A stretch of DNA of 64,000 nt, from assembly GCF_027887165.1 (NCBI RefSeq), contig NC_077231.1, positions 125,439,987 through 125,503,986 on the forward strand. Direction: 5' to 3'. Positions 24,801-35,655 of the stretch are shown piece after piece (position 1 is the stretch's first letter; each line of letters opens with the position of its first letter). The DNA comes from Monodelphis domestica (taxonomy: Eukaryota > Chordata > Mammalia > Didelphimorphia > Didelphidae). Position numbers and translations under genes: made by a program. Below the pieces are notes generated by a model. It was not told the origin of the DNA. It worked only from the letters and a program-made list of their open reading frames with translations, and searched no databases.

Positions 24801-27800
24801 GTCAGGAAAGACCTGACTTTTCCACTGGGTATTTATGGGTGATGATGGGTAACTAAATTAACACTTCCAAACCCCAAGTTCCTCAACTGTAAATAGAACT
24901 AATTCCTAAAGTTCTGACATTATAGGGTTTTTATGAGGATTAAATGAAATAATAGTTTGCACCCATAAGATGTTATATAAATGTTAAATATTATCACTAT
25001 TACAAAAGCTTTCTGGAAATTAATGCTGATAAAAACACTCAACATGATCAAATAATCATCATTAATGAAAGGTTTAGGAAAAAGATCTACTGATCTTCAC
25101 CTGCCATTCTAAGCATCATAGCTTGAAGAGGTGTTAATTCCTTCATGTTTTTCTTTTTCTTTCGTGATTTTCCAGGAACATCAGCAAATCGTACACTCAG
25201 ACCTAAAAAAAACAAAACAAAACAGAGAAACACTAAAGTTTAAGAGGTATATCATGGCTCATGACTGCTACCTCTTCATTTTTTACTTCAGCCGAAGCAC
25301 AGATTCTGGTTCATTACTTCCCCCTTTCCCTTTAAATTTTGACTGCATCTTTCTGTCTTAAATGTTTCTTATAAACAACTTATTGATGGATTCTGCTCTC
25401 TACTTCTGCTTTTTTAAGGGTGGGTTCTTCCTCTTGCACTTATGATTACTAATGTATTTTTTCTTCCATCCAGTTCTCTTATACATTTTTTTCTGTTTTC
25501 TAAATCTTAAAGAATTTATTTTGCTTAAGACAAATCCCCCCCATCTGTCCTCTTTCTTCTCTTCTCTTTTACTGTTTTATTTTTGAATGAGATATATTTT
25601 CTATATCCAACAGTATATATGGGAGTGTATTAATTCTTTGACAGGTTCAAATGCCACCTATTCCCATTCTCTCCTTCTGTATATTGTCTTCTATTTGTGC
25701 ACTTGAATTATGTGAGATAATCTTACTCATCTTTTTTTTTACTTTTCCTTCTTCCATTATAATACTCTACTCCTCCTTAATATCACCGAAACAGAGCCAT
25801 TCTAAGGCTCTCTAAGACCTCTTTTATGAGCCCTGATGATGATAAAGTTCTGATAGGCTACTTGTATCATTCTCTCTCTATTAAAATGTAAACAATTTAT
25901 CTTTAAGGATAGTTGTTAAAGCTTGTCTATCTTTGAATGCTTCTTTTGTCTCCTGTGTTTGCATTTCAGATTTTCTACTAAACTGGTCATTAGTAATACT
26001 TGGCAATTCATTCATCCATCTCACTGCCCCCTTTAAGATTAGTCAGTTTTACTGGGTAAATTTTTTTTTCCCTAGAATATGGTATTCCAAACTCATTGCT
26101 CAGTTAAGACTAGTGGCTTGTTTAATTTTGTGTAATAGTGACTATGGCTCCTCAAATTTGAATTCTTTCTTTGGTTGTTCTTGTTTTGTTTTGTTTTGCT
26201 TTTTTGACTTAGAAACTCTGGATTTTGGCTTTATCTTCCTGGAAGTTTCCTATTGAGGTTGTGCGTGCATGCATGTGTGTTGGGGATTTTTACTTTCTAC
26301 TATGGTTCTAAAAGATCTGGGCAGTTTTCTTTTTTTTTTTTTTGGGGCAGTTTTCTTTTATGATTTCTTGAAACAATGTTTAGGCTTTTTTTTTGTTGTT
26401 GTTGTTGTTGATGACTTTCATGAATCATTCTTAAATTATCTTTCTTCAATCTGTTTTCCAGATCAGATGTTTTTGTTATACAGTGCGCCTCACATTTTCT
26501 CAATCTTTTGATTTTGTTTTTATATTTCTTGTCTCAATTTTTTAGCTTCTATTTGATCCATTCTAATTTTCAGGGTATTTGTTACATAGGTAAAGATTTA
26601 TACATAGCTGTTAATTATGTTTTCAAATCTTTTTCCCATAGCTCTCATTTCTTTTCTCAATTTTTCCTCTAAGCACTTAGTTTTAACAATCACTTTTTAG
26701 TTTTTTTTTTTTAATTAACTCAGAAATTCTGGTTGGACTTGTACTTAAGTTGAGGTTTTTGCCTATAAATGTTTTGTAGCTTTGTGGGTTTATGTTTTGA
26801 GCATTCTGACCAACATACTCTGGGGTATAGTGTGTTATATTATTCTAGGATCTCAGGGACACCCTGGGCTAGAGACCTGCATATGCTTTTACTGCTCTCA
26901 AAGTAGTGTAATCTGAAGCAAAAATCTGATCACTGCCCTCCTGATCTGAAGCCAGAAAGTTTGATTAATTTTGAATAAGAGCAAAACTCCTTAAGGTCTG
27001 TCCCTAGTTGGATGTTTCCAGTAGACTGCTGCTAGGCTCAAACTTATCAGCCAGTTTGGAAGTTCTACAGGTTTAGAGCAAAAGAACTGTAGGTTTATTT
27101 GACATGGGATTGCTACCCTGGTTATTTCATTGCAGTTTTCAGATTAAGATAAATACTGGACACTTAAGATTGTGCTTTGATCTTGGGATAAACCATGGGC
27201 TCATTACTCTCTGAGGCATAGAAAAGAATCTGCTGAAAAGTATTCATGTTTAATACATACTGCTCTACCCCTACCCCCACTTCTAGTTCTTTGAAAGTCA
27301 CCAAAAATCTTATCTGGATTCAGTTCTTCAAATCTGGACATTTAAATGAATTTTTTCATCAACGTGAAATACGGAGCTCTAGAATTCTTCATGCAGTTAT
27401 TCTTTTGTAGTCAATTTTAACTAGGGCACTTGCTACATTACCCTATGTCCGTGTCGGTTAACCTAAGTAACATGTGCCAGAGGGGGCTGCTCTCCGCTCC
27501 CTCTTGCCTGAGGACACTGCTCACATGACTCACCCCTCTGCTCAGCAGTCCAATGAGAGTGCTTCCTCCCTCCCCTGTCTGGGGTAAGGAGGTAGCTCTC
27601 ATGTGGGTATATAAGGGTGGGCATTCAGGCTCTAAGAGGTTTGCCATCACTGCCCTATGTGATTTAATTCCCCAAATACAGATATTATTTCATAAAGAAA
27701 ACTTATATGTAGACTTTCCTAAAGTATTTTAAAAGTATCTTTAATCTATAAAATGTGCTATGCTTAAGTATAGTAGAACCTTCCTTTTGTAAATGTTTAA

Positions 27801-30800
27801 AGAAGTGCCCAATTGACTGAATTTGCACACACCTGACTTTTTGTCCTCATTAGTCTCTCTCTCTTCTTCATCACGATGCATGAACTCTTCTCCTTCACTG
27901 TCGGCATCTGACCTATCAGTGTCACTGTCATCACTGCTGTCATCATGCTTATCTTGATCCATGTCTTCAGGATAACCTTCATCTTCACTCGTGCTGGAAG
28001 CATCATCATCATGACTTCGATGAGCTGAAACAGGAGGAAAACAGAGAACAAATATTAACTAAGTTTTCCTCAATTTACTAAACAAAAATATAGATATCAT
28101 GACTTAGGAAACAATACAACCTAAAAAGTAACTAAAGTGTTAAAATACTTCTATCAAATAGTCTGTTCCTCATTATCATTATAATCTCATTACCAAGTAG
28201 TTTAAAATGAAATCTTGACAGAATAGGCAAATGGCTCAGTGTATAGAGTTCCAGGCCTGGAGTCAGAAGGACCTAGGTTCAAATCTGGCCTCACACACTT
28301 TCCAGTTATGTGATGCTGGGCACACTTAACCCTTATTGCTTAGCCCTACACCAGTCTTCTGTCCTGAAACCATTACAGTGTTGATTCTAAGATGGAAGGT
28401 AGGAATTCTAAAAATTAAAACAAAACAAAAACTTGAAAGAATGTTAGGATTTAAATAGCATAACCCACTAGAGCTGAGTAAAAATACTGTACTAGATGAA
28501 ATTTAGAAAAATAGTAATAAATCAAGAAGTATCTTTTCAAAAAAAAAAAAAAAAGAGCCTGGTAAGAAGGGGAACCTCTGGTACCTGTCTCCATACTCTA
28601 TCCCATCTACTTCTGATTTCTGCTTCTCCATTCAACACAAACTCTCTCAATGTTTCCCAACTAGCTCTGCCTGTCCGTTCCATTGTGCTCTCTACAACAC
28701 TCTTTTCATCATTAACAAACTGCCTTTCATTTAAAACTACTCTTTCTCTTCTCCTTCCATCTTCTGGCATTCATGTAGATCTAGCTCCTCCCAGAAAGTG
28801 CTATAGCATGGTCTTCTTCCAGTACATATTGCACATTTTCCCTTCCCCCACTCAGATCCACTCTTTTAGGAATTGGTCCTTGTTCATTTCTACTCTCATC
28901 TCCTCAGCAAGTCCCTTCCTTTGAGGTTTATTCTATTGAACTATATCACCAAGCCTGAAATGATAGAAGGTATCTTTTGGATCCCAGTCATTCTTCCCTT
29001 CCTTTTCTCAAGGAATTCTGTACTTTGCTTACAGTGTTTCTCTTCGCCTTAATTTTTGCTTTCATCCCAAGAGCCTTAGTCTCAATCTCAACTCCCATGA
29101 CCTATTCCTTTTCTGTATCACAGCTAGAAATGGCTACATCCTTGATCCCATTGTTTTCCACAAGTATTTTACATCTGATCAAGAATGCTGAAATTCTTTA
29201 ATATGACAATATAACCTTCTAGCTGTCATTCTATGCCTTCCTATATCTCCCTCCTCTAAAATTCATTTTTCATCCTTACCTTCACCTCCAGAGTTCAATT
29301 TGTTCCTCAGTACTCTCCCCCAGGTCATTAGCTATGCGTGGATTCCCTTTTCGATCTTGTTACTTTGGTTAACTGGTTCAATCACACTGGGCTCTACTTT
29401 CAATTTCATTTCCCTCATCCTACTGCTGTGCTAATACCTTGCCAAAACTCAAATACAAATTATTCCCACCATCTACCTTATTTGCTCCTGCTCAACTGAT
29501 AGAGGAAGTTACGAAATATGTCAAAGAGAGGCACTACAAATTTGTTACCTACCTTCAACTGGACTTTCACTACAGCAAGGAAATTTATTTTGCCTTAACT
29601 GATTCCCTATGACACCAACCAAAGTTGTTAGAAATCTTCTCAAAATTCTCACAACTAACATTCTTTTTCTTCCTCTCCCCCTCTCTCTGTATTTGATTGT
29701 AAACTTTTTAAGGACAGGGCCTATTCAGTTTTTGTTTTTGTATCCCTAGTGCCTACCAATGCTCTTTACATGTGAACAGGAGGTTCCTAACAAATGCATG
29801 GTTCAGTAGTGATGAATGTGGAGTATAGGCTGTGGCCCAATTCCAACCCTGGTATTTCCTCCCATCTGTGTATCACCAGGTAAGTCACTTAACCTACTTG
29901 GGCCTCACTGATCTATAAAATCAAATAGGTGGACTAACTAACATCCAAGTTTCCTTCTAGTTCTAAATCTGTGATGTTCTAACTTTTTCACTAAGTTGAA
30001 CTACACAGAACAGCCATATTTCTAGTATATTCAACAAATGCTATCTGAAGACAATGAAAAATGACATAAACAAAGGAAGTAGCTGACATCTTACCAAGGT
30101 CTGGACTATATAAAATGTCCTCCTCTCGCCGCCGAGGGGCAAGTTCTAGGGCAAAGCCCACTTTACGACCATACATCTGCAGAACTTGGGGAGGAGGTGG
30201 TCCAGGAGGTGGCCCAGGAGGCTTTCTGCCAGGAGGCAAACGAGGGACACCATGTCCAAGAAGAGGAAGTATAGAAATTGCCCTGGTGGGAGGTCTGGGA
30301 AGAGAAAATTTTTACTGATTTTTTTTTTCAAGTCAGTTCTCTCAATTAGCAAGAGATTCCAAAATTTCAAATATAATCAAAGGGATTAATTTCCATTGTA
30401 GAATGAACAATACACTCAGGAGGTCAATGTTTATTATAGGCCTGCCACTAACTAGTTTTGTGATCATGATCAGTTACTTTTATCTCTTCTGGGCTCTAGT
30501 TTACTCATTTGGAAAATCATGGAGTGGATTATGTCATCTCTTAGCTCTCTTTTAGTTCTAGAATTTGAGAGAACTTCAAGTTCATTTCTACACACACATC
30601 AGGAATACTTCATTGGATTTTTGAACTCATTAATATGAGTAATAACAATAGACATTTATATGGTTTTGCAAACTACTTTACATATATATGTGTGTGTATA
30701 TATATATATATATTTTTTATATATATATAAAATTTAAGTCCCATAAACATTTATTAGCTCCATTATATAAATTAGGAAACTAAGATTCAGAGAGATTAAT

Positions 30801-33800
30801 GCCTTGCCACGGTCATATCGCTGTTACTAGTGGGAGGCTTAGATTCCAAGAGGCTCTTTTCACCCTGCTTTGTGGCTGCTCTATTCCATCCTTCTTTACT
30901 GTAGACCAAAACTCATTTGTGCTTTCTTACTGGGTAGAATTCTTGTCCATTGTTTCACCACAAATTCTCCAGAGGACATATCCCACGTGACATAGGACTG
31001 TACTCTAGATCTTACTATTTCATACATGCTAGCACACTGCTAAGGATATCTTTTACTATCAAACAACACAGACCCAAAGATTCTTTAAAATCCCCTCTCT
31101 ATCCACTGCATATTTGAAGATTATAATCTTATTTTGTGCTTAATAACTGCTATTTAACTATGATAATGCTCCTTTACCCATAGGCAGAGGTTTTTTTGAG
31201 AATAGAGGGTGGCTGTGCACCAGGCAATGGGATGTCTTGGATCAAGATGTTAGAAGGAGCATGAGGCATATCTGGCAATGGGATGCTTTCCACTTCAACA
31301 TGTTGAGCATTCTGGAAAATAAATAAGTAGATGAAAAATCAATACAAGAACAAAAGAGGCAAATTCAATATAGGAATCAATTATTTTGCAAACTGGATTA
31401 ATTTCTATTCAAATAGAAATATGAAAATAATAAGAACATAATATAAACAAGAGGCAATCTTAAATGAACAATACCAATAACTTTCCAAATAGAAGACATC
31501 TCTCTCTTCAACCAAAGGATCAAAACAATCAAATTTGTGTTTTAATTCTACTCTTTTTGGGATGTAATTTCTTTGAAATAAAATAAATGTTAAAATACAA
31601 TGTATTTGAATGAATACAATGTAAACGTCTGGGTAAACAGGGAGGGCATTGTAAAATTTTATAAAATAGCACAAAACTATGGGATGAAATAACAAAAAAC
31701 CAGAGCAATCTGTGACCATGTTCTATAGAACCAGTAAGTGTAAAATAAACCTCTTCTTATAAGATTAGGCCTTGGTGGTGAGATTACCATGACAGTCTCC
31801 CCTTCAAGGATTAAGCTTATAGACCAAACTCATGGAAAAATATAGGCAATACTATTTTTCAAATGTTAGTACAATTAGTACAGACCCCCAAATAATATTT
31901 TGTTTGCCACTAAGCTTTCATTCTCCTAAGAGGAGAGGAGTCCTCTTTTATGCCAGAGGACTATCACAAAACACTTATACTCACTGATAAGAAATTCTTT
32001 CCTATATTGTTTAGGTAGGCTGGGTTTAGGCATGTGTCACCTTTCCTGAAATTTTCTGTTCCAATCTATAGGCAATATCCAGTCTAGTATGTGACTGCAG
32101 AGCAATTTGTTATTTGTTTTAAATAGTTATTGCAATATATTTGTTAGAGGAGTTTTATAATTAGGTCCCCCCCGCCCATACCTAAGCTCTCTTAACAAAT
32201 TGGCCAAATAATATTCATATCAATAGGAGATAAGAGTACATAAATGAAATAATTTAACCCAAAATGTTACATTAAAAGATATGAAGCTGAAAAGACCCAT
32301 TTTTTAAAAACCAGAAGAAAAAATAAATTATTTTGAGGTTCTTCATTAAAAAAACAAACTTGATTACCTTTACTGCATCAAAGTATTGACTGAGTTGGGC
32401 CCTTTTCTGCTCATATTCTACCTCTAACTTTCTAAGTTCTTTGTAGATATCTGGATTTTCCTTTTCATAGAGTCGGAGAATGCGCTCAAAAGTTTCACGA
32501 AGCTTTTTTCGTTTATCTTTTAGCACCTTCTCATTTAGTTGTGGTTGTTGTACTGGATTGAACTCTGATGGAAGAGAAACAGATAATTTTTTAAAAAAGG
32601 GTAACTTTCTTGGGTAATATATGTTATGTCATATATGGTTCATAGAGATCATAAATTTAGAGCTGGAAGGAATCTTAGAGATCATCATTTGCAACTCCTT
32701 CATTTTATAGATGAAGCTGAGGCCTAACCCACATAGGGTGTAAAGAGCCCATATTTTAAATACAGGGTCTCTGATTCAAATCTAGTACTTTCCATTGCAC
32801 CACAAATCAAAGACATTGACCTATACTGATTATGCAATGTTCACCAAAAAAAACCACCACACCCCTATAAATGGTATTTAATAAATGAGTATATTCTATT
32901 CTCTCTCTAAAGAAATAGTACCAGATGGCTTAACTTCTATAAACAAGTATAAATATTGATAATTATTTCTCTAAGAATGACTACTTTCATCTCTATAAAG
33001 TCCTAAAACTTTAAATAAACTATCCTACAACTCATTAAGCCAAAGTATTCACACAAAAATCTGGTCCTCCTGCATCCTCCTACTTACCCATCTCATCTAA
33101 TTTCTCCATGTCCCGGATAATTTGTTTGGGATCCTTCATCTTTAGTACTGCAGCTCGTACCATCATTCGTTGTTTCTTATTCTAAGAATGTTAAAGGATG
33201 GCAGAAAATCAAAGGGTTGAATTTCAAATAATATTTTATTTCAACTCTTACTGAATTGTGGTCTTTATCTAAGCTATTACTCACCTATTCTAACACATCA
33301 AAGTTCAGTTAAAAAATATAATCACATAATTTTTTAAAAAAAGAAAAACATTTTTTGAATCCCAATTGATCTTTAGTAGATCTATGTAATGCTATGTTAG
33401 CATATACCCCTGTTGTACATTGGCATTTTCAGTGGAGTTTGGAGATGAATTCTAAGCCAACTTAAACGATTACCAATCATGTGTGGTGAAAAGAAATTTC
33501 TCTAGTTATTCTTATTAGTTTATAATATGAAACCATTGTAGGGAATTATTTGTTCATTCACCTAACAAATATTTATCCACTGTATAAATCAATAAAGTAA
33601 AACCCTTGATTTTCTTAAGAAAATTTTCATATCACAAACCTAACATTGACTGATTTCAGAATATAATTAATGATGCAAAATATAGCTTTTTGGAACCAAA
33701 AAACTGTGATAAAAATTACAGTAAAGGTTATGATAGCACATTTATGACAAGAAACTTTCCTTCTTTGTTTTGCAAGCTTCTAATTGAGACTGAAAGCTCT

Positions 33801-34924
33801 CCATGCACTTATTCAGACTATTAGAAATTAATTCTGTACTACTTATTTTTTTCTTCTTGAATGAGTGGGATGGTTAAAAATAAGTATTTGAAAGGTAAAA
33901 ATCAATGTAAATATTAACAAAATATTTTTACTTTATAAAATGAGGAACAAACCAAGGTGAGAGATCAAAAAAAAGGTAAAATTATCATAAATCTGGATTT
34001 TGAAATGGTTGATCCCAAAACTTTAATAAAAAAAAAATCATAACAACAGTGCTCATACAATAGTGTGAGTAGCTGTTTCTAGAAGAAAAAAAACCCATAC
34101 CTTTTTTAATTCCCTCTTCCGGGCTTCTTTTCCTATGAAGGAAAGAAAGAAAAGAACACATGATATAAAATACTGAATATTAGCATTTCTTTCTTTGTGC
34201 CAATCTCAACTAGGCTGAATTTTCAGTGTCTATAACTGTCTTCCCCAAAAGATCATATTTCAAATTATTTGGAGGTGGACATACACAAGCCATTCTTCAA
34301 ACAGTATTTCTGTTGATGTATTACTCTCTTGGTTCTGCTCATTTCACTCTTCATAAATTTCAAGTCTTTCCATGTTTTAAGAAAATTAACTTGTTCATCA
34401 TTTCTGATGGTGCAGTATGTATTACATCACAATCATATGCCACAACTTGTTTGGCCATTCCTCAATTGATGAGCATCCCCCCTCAATTTTCATAATAAAA
34501 ATAACAAGATATTGTTAGAAAAATTATTATGGATAAATAGTATATCTAATATATAAAATTAAAACAAAAATGTTATATACCATATTATTGCCAAAAGACT
34601 CACTGAATCCAGAGTTCTTTGAAATTCCAAAGATCCAGAGAACCTTAAATATATTTTAGTTCTGCCAACTAATCTCCCCTCTCCCCAACTTTCAAGTCAA
34701 AAAATTTACATTAGAGAAACTAAATAATTTGGCAAATTAAATAGGTTGACCTTCCTAGCTTGGCTGTTCCAGTAATAAAATTAAAACAGACTCCTTAGTA
34801 CCTACATTTTATAATATTTGTTTATCTTTGTATCATTATCCTATATCAGTATATACTTACGAGCCTGGTCAGTGGGGTTCATGAACTTCCCACTCTTGGT
34901 GGATGATGTAGATCTCCGCCCCAT
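18415..34924 (-). CDS. WBP11: WBP11, WW domain-binding protein 11 (splicing factor), spliced CDS of 11 coding exons
   Basis: WBP11 (also SIPP1/NpwBP) is a nuclear pre-mRNA splicing factor that binds WW domains of PQBP1-type proteins and protein phosphatase 1. Eleven exons read on the minus strand join in frame, each bounded by AG and GT, to 643 codons plus TGA; the human protein is about 641 residues. Visible parts: a very basic N-terminus (MGRRSTSSTKSGK..., residues 1-40), a charged helical region around 64-129, a first proline-rich PPGRKPPGPPPG block near 190, an acidic Asp/Ser/Glu stretch near 245-300, LSVRF near 306-310 resembling the PP1-docking RVxF motif, a KKKK cluster, a second acidic block, then long PPG/PPR repeats in exons 10-12 that match the family's WW-binding PGR region, and a C-terminus ending KEMEGLL. 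Coding is intact, with no stop or frame break. The start is the ATG giving MGRRS at 34,922-34,924, as in the family. Identification is by recognition of the protein sequence. Confidence 0.97.
19505..19715 (+). repeat. MIR-like repeat, plus strand
   Basis: GGAGTCAGAAGACTTGGTTT, then a core (GGGTCAATCATTTAAGTTGT) and a tail with GGGCTGTGAAAATTAAATGA. WBP11 intron 11. Confidence 0.6.
20040..22450 (+). mobile_element. LINE-2 3' region, plus strand, split by an L1
   Basis: L2-type 3' sequence is recognisable at 20,040-20,460 (ACATCATAAACTCATCAAGT... context) and resumes at about 21,770-22,450, ending in the CTCCTTGAAGGCTGGG motif near 22,388 that is typical of L2 tails. The middle is an L1 insertion. 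It lies in WBP11 intron 11. Confidence 0.65.
20464..21765 (-). mobile_element. LINE-1 3' end, minus strand, inserted in L2
   Basis: It opens with a T-rich stretch (20,464-20,475) and carries the same 3' region as the copy at 12,433-13,865, including the segments equivalent to ...CCACAACTTGTTCAG... and ...AATGACTGGATCAGTTC.... It is 5'-truncated. Confidence 0.75.
22451..23377. other. WBP11 intron 11, part nearest exon 11: nothing recognised
   Basis: AT-rich intronic sequence without a nameable repeat or gene. The same holds for most of intron 10 (23,561-24,365). Confidence 0.5.
23378..23560 (-). CDS. WBP11: WBP11 exon 11 (PPG/PPR repeats)
   Basis: The 183-nt exon follows acceptor TCTTTTACAG and ends before GTAAAGG. 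It is almost entirely proline/glycine/arginine: APPFLRPPGMPGLRGPLPR, then repeated PPGPPPG units. It forms most of the second WW-binding region. Confidence 0.95.
24366..24665 (-). CDS. WBP11: WBP11 exon 10 (acidic, then Gln/Pro-rich)
   Basis: The 300-nt exon follows acceptor TATTTTCTTCAG and ends before GTAAACC. It encodes GQEIPEEGREVEEFSEDDDE, a Ser/Asp stretch, a poly-Gln/Pro run, and the start of the RPPGPPTGLPPGPPPG repeats. Confidence 0.95.
24790..24995 (+). repeat. MIR-like repeat, plus strand
   Basis: GGAGTCAGGAAAGACCTGAC through TTATGAGGATTAAATGAAAT. WBP11 intron 9. Confidence 0.55.
25101..25202 (-). CDS. WBP11: WBP11 exon 9 (RVxF-like and KKKK cluster)
   Basis: The 102-nt exon follows a T-rich acceptor ending TTTAG and ends before GTGAAG. 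It encodes GLSVRFADVPGKSRKKKKN, then MKELTPLQAMMLRMA. SVRF is a plausible PP1-docking motif and the lysine cluster a plausible nuclear localisation signal; both are inferences from motif form. Confidence 0.94.
25260..27270 (-). mobile_element. LINE-1 fragment: inter-ORF, ORF1 and 5' UTR, minus strand
   Basis: This lies within WBP11 intron 8. The plus strand is T-rich with L1 antisense phrases: ORF1 region about 25,900-26,700, then a 5' UTR-like stretch to about 27,270. ORF2 and the 3' end are missing. It is strongly decayed. Confidence 0.6.
27449..27652. mobile_element. hAT-type non-autonomous DNA transposon (MITE), 204 bp
   Basis: Perfect 8-bp repeats CCCTATGT at 27,441-27,448 and 27,653-27,660 flank a 204-bp GC-richer element. 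Its ends are imperfect inverted repeats: CCGTGTCGGTTAACCT at the left, and the complement of CAGTGATGGCAAACCT at the right. An 8-bp duplication with CA(G)-type ends is the hallmark of hAT transposition; the CAGTGATGGC-type end resembles Charlie-like hATs of marsupials. It has no coding capacity. Confidence 0.85.
27833..28024 (-). CDS. WBP11: WBP11 exon 8 (acidic Asp/Ser region)
   Basis: The 192-nt exon follows acceptor CCTGTTTCAG. The donor GTGTGTGC is weaker than the gene's other donors, which fits a regulated or slow splice site. It encodes the acidic stretch around DEGYPEDMDQDKHDDSSDD and ends ...NEDKKS. Confidence 0.93.
28222..28435 (+). mobile_element. SINE, type B, plus strand
   Basis: Head GGCAAATGGCTCAGTGTATA, core CAAATCTGGCCTCACACACT, tail TGATTCTAAGATGGAAGGTA. 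It is in WBP11 intron 7. Confidence 0.8.
28560..29815 (+). repeat. Old LINE (L2/CR1-like) remnant, plus strand
   Basis: Pyrimidine-rich sequence in WBP11 intron 7 with an L2-type 3' motif near 29,697-29,760 (TGTAAACTTTTTAAGGACAG, TGTATCCCTAGTGCCTACCA). The 5' part is too degraded for firm assignment. Confidence 0.4.
29825..29985 (+). repeat. MIR-like repeat, plus strand
   Basis: CCAGGTAAGTCACTTAACCT core and GTTCTAAATCTGTGATGTTC end. Confidence 0.55.
30095..30294 (-). CDS. WBP11: WBP11 exon 7 (first proline-rich WW-binding block)
   Basis: The 200-nt exon follows acceptor TTTCTCTTCCCAG and ends before GTAAGATG. It encodes PPTRAISILPLLGHG, then the PPGRKPPGPPPGPPPP block and MYGRKVGFALELAPRRREED. 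Proline-glycine-arginine blocks of this kind are the WW-domain ligands of the family. Confidence 0.95.
30425..30870. repeat. MIR-like repeats flanking a TA/TG microsatellite
   Basis: A plus-strand MIR-like relic (30,425-30,570) is followed by a second, antisense one (about 30,645-30,870) split by an AT/GT simple repeat at 30,681-30,731. Confidence 0.45.
31178..31311 (-). CDS. WBP11: WBP11 exon 6
   Basis: The 134-nt exon encodes NAQHVEVESIPLPDMPHAP through KKTSAY and two bases of a Gly codon. The acceptor is TTTATTTTCCAG and the donor GTAAAGG. Confidence 0.95.
32368..32564 (-). CDS. WBP11: WBP11 exon 5
   Basis: The 197-nt exon follows acceptor CTTCCATCAG and ends before GTAATC. It encodes the helical EFNPVQQPQLNEKV to YFDAVK region, rich in Lys/Glu, likely coiled coil. 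It ends in phase 0 at residue 129. Confidence 0.95.
32640..32830. repeat. Ancient CORE-like dispersed repeat
   Basis: AATTTAGAGCTGGAAGGAAT followed by TTTTATAGATGAAGCTGAGG and a tail ending TTGCACCACAAATC, as in old mammalian MIR-like elements. WBP11 intron 4. Confidence 0.45.
33088..33181 (-). CDS. WBP11: WBP11 exon 4
   Basis: The 94-nt exon encodes NKKQRMMVRAAVLKMKDPK through KLDEM plus one base. The acceptor is ACATTCTTAG and the donor GTAAGTA. The sequence is the conserved N-terminal WBP11 domain. Confidence 0.94.
34101..34132 (-). CDS. WBP11: WBP11 exon 3 (32 nt)
   Basis: This is a very small exon between acceptor CTTTCCTTCATAG and donor GTATGG. It completes the split Arg codon and encodes KEARKRELKK, ending in phase 0. 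The basic peptide matches the family exactly in place. It falls below most ORF-length cutoffs. Confidence 0.93.
34205..34500 (-). mobile_element. Short LINE-1 3'-region fragment, minus strand
   Basis: The fragment carries the antisense of the L1 tail (TTGGTTCTGCTCATTTCACT and CATATGCCACAACTTG phrases). It is truncated at both ends, in WBP11 intron 2. Confidence 0.6.
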
Positions 34925-34968
34925 TTTCACAGGTTATGTGATACAGTCAGTTAAAGGAGAATAAAAAC
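34861..34968 (-). CDS. WBP11: WBP11 exon 2 (contains start codon)
   Basis: The acceptor is a run of T followed by AAG, with the AG complementary to 34,969-34,970. The ATG is at 34,924 to 34,922. The donor is GTAAGT complementary to 34,855-34,860. The coding part is 64 nt: 21 codons (MGRRSTSSTKSGK to TDQA) plus one base of the next Arg codon. The 5' edge is less certain than the donor. Confidence 0.9.
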
Positions 34969-35459
34969 CTTAAAAAAAAAAATCGGTTATTCTCTAAAAT
35001 TGCCTTTGCTTCTAGAATCCTTATTTTTCAACAACTTTTCTTAAAAGCACACTTTTACATTAATGTTTCTATAAACAGTTGGTAATTCTTTTTTCAGGTA
35101 TATGGATTTGCCCAGCATTTTGAATTTGAGTTTTAGATTAATTTGATTCTGTTTTCTAGAGGACACATGACCAGAAAGATCAGCAGAATCAAATAGGTCA
35201 TTAGCAATTCTGTCTTCCAGTTGCTGACTATATCTCAGAATAGTAATAAATTTGGAGAACAAAGCCGATATCCCTTAAAAATCAACTAAATTTAAAAACG
35301 AATACAAAGATGAACAATTCAAGTCAATTTAGATAATTAGGATCCAGGAGGCATAGGATATATTTATTAGCTTGCATACATACATTAAAAAAAAAAAGAC
35401 ATTAGGTCTTTTCTTACTGTCATTACTTTAAATTAAAAAAAAAAATCATTTTTCTTTCT

Positions 35460-35655
35460 TTCAAACCTTTACCTTCCCTCTTAGAATCAATACTGTATTG
35501 GTTCCAAGGCAGAAGAGTGGTAAGGGCTAGGCAATGGGGAATAAGTGATTTGCCCAGGGTTACACAGCTAGGAAGTGTCTGAGGCCATATTTGAACCCAG
35601 GATCTCCCATCTCTGAGCCTGACTCTCAATCCACTGAGCTACCCAGCTGCCCCCT
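35460..35655 (-). mobile_element. SINE, type B, minus strand
   Basis: A full-length looking copy in WBP11 intron 1: CCTTTACCTTCCCTCTTAGA at one end, and CACTGAGCTACCCAGCTGCC at the other. Confidence 0.85.

Noticed and set aside
35041-35262. 73-codon minus-strand frame in WBP11 intron 1 (...QLEDRIANDLFDSADLSG...)
   Set aside because: It has protein-like composition, but I found no splice context or family that supports an exon.
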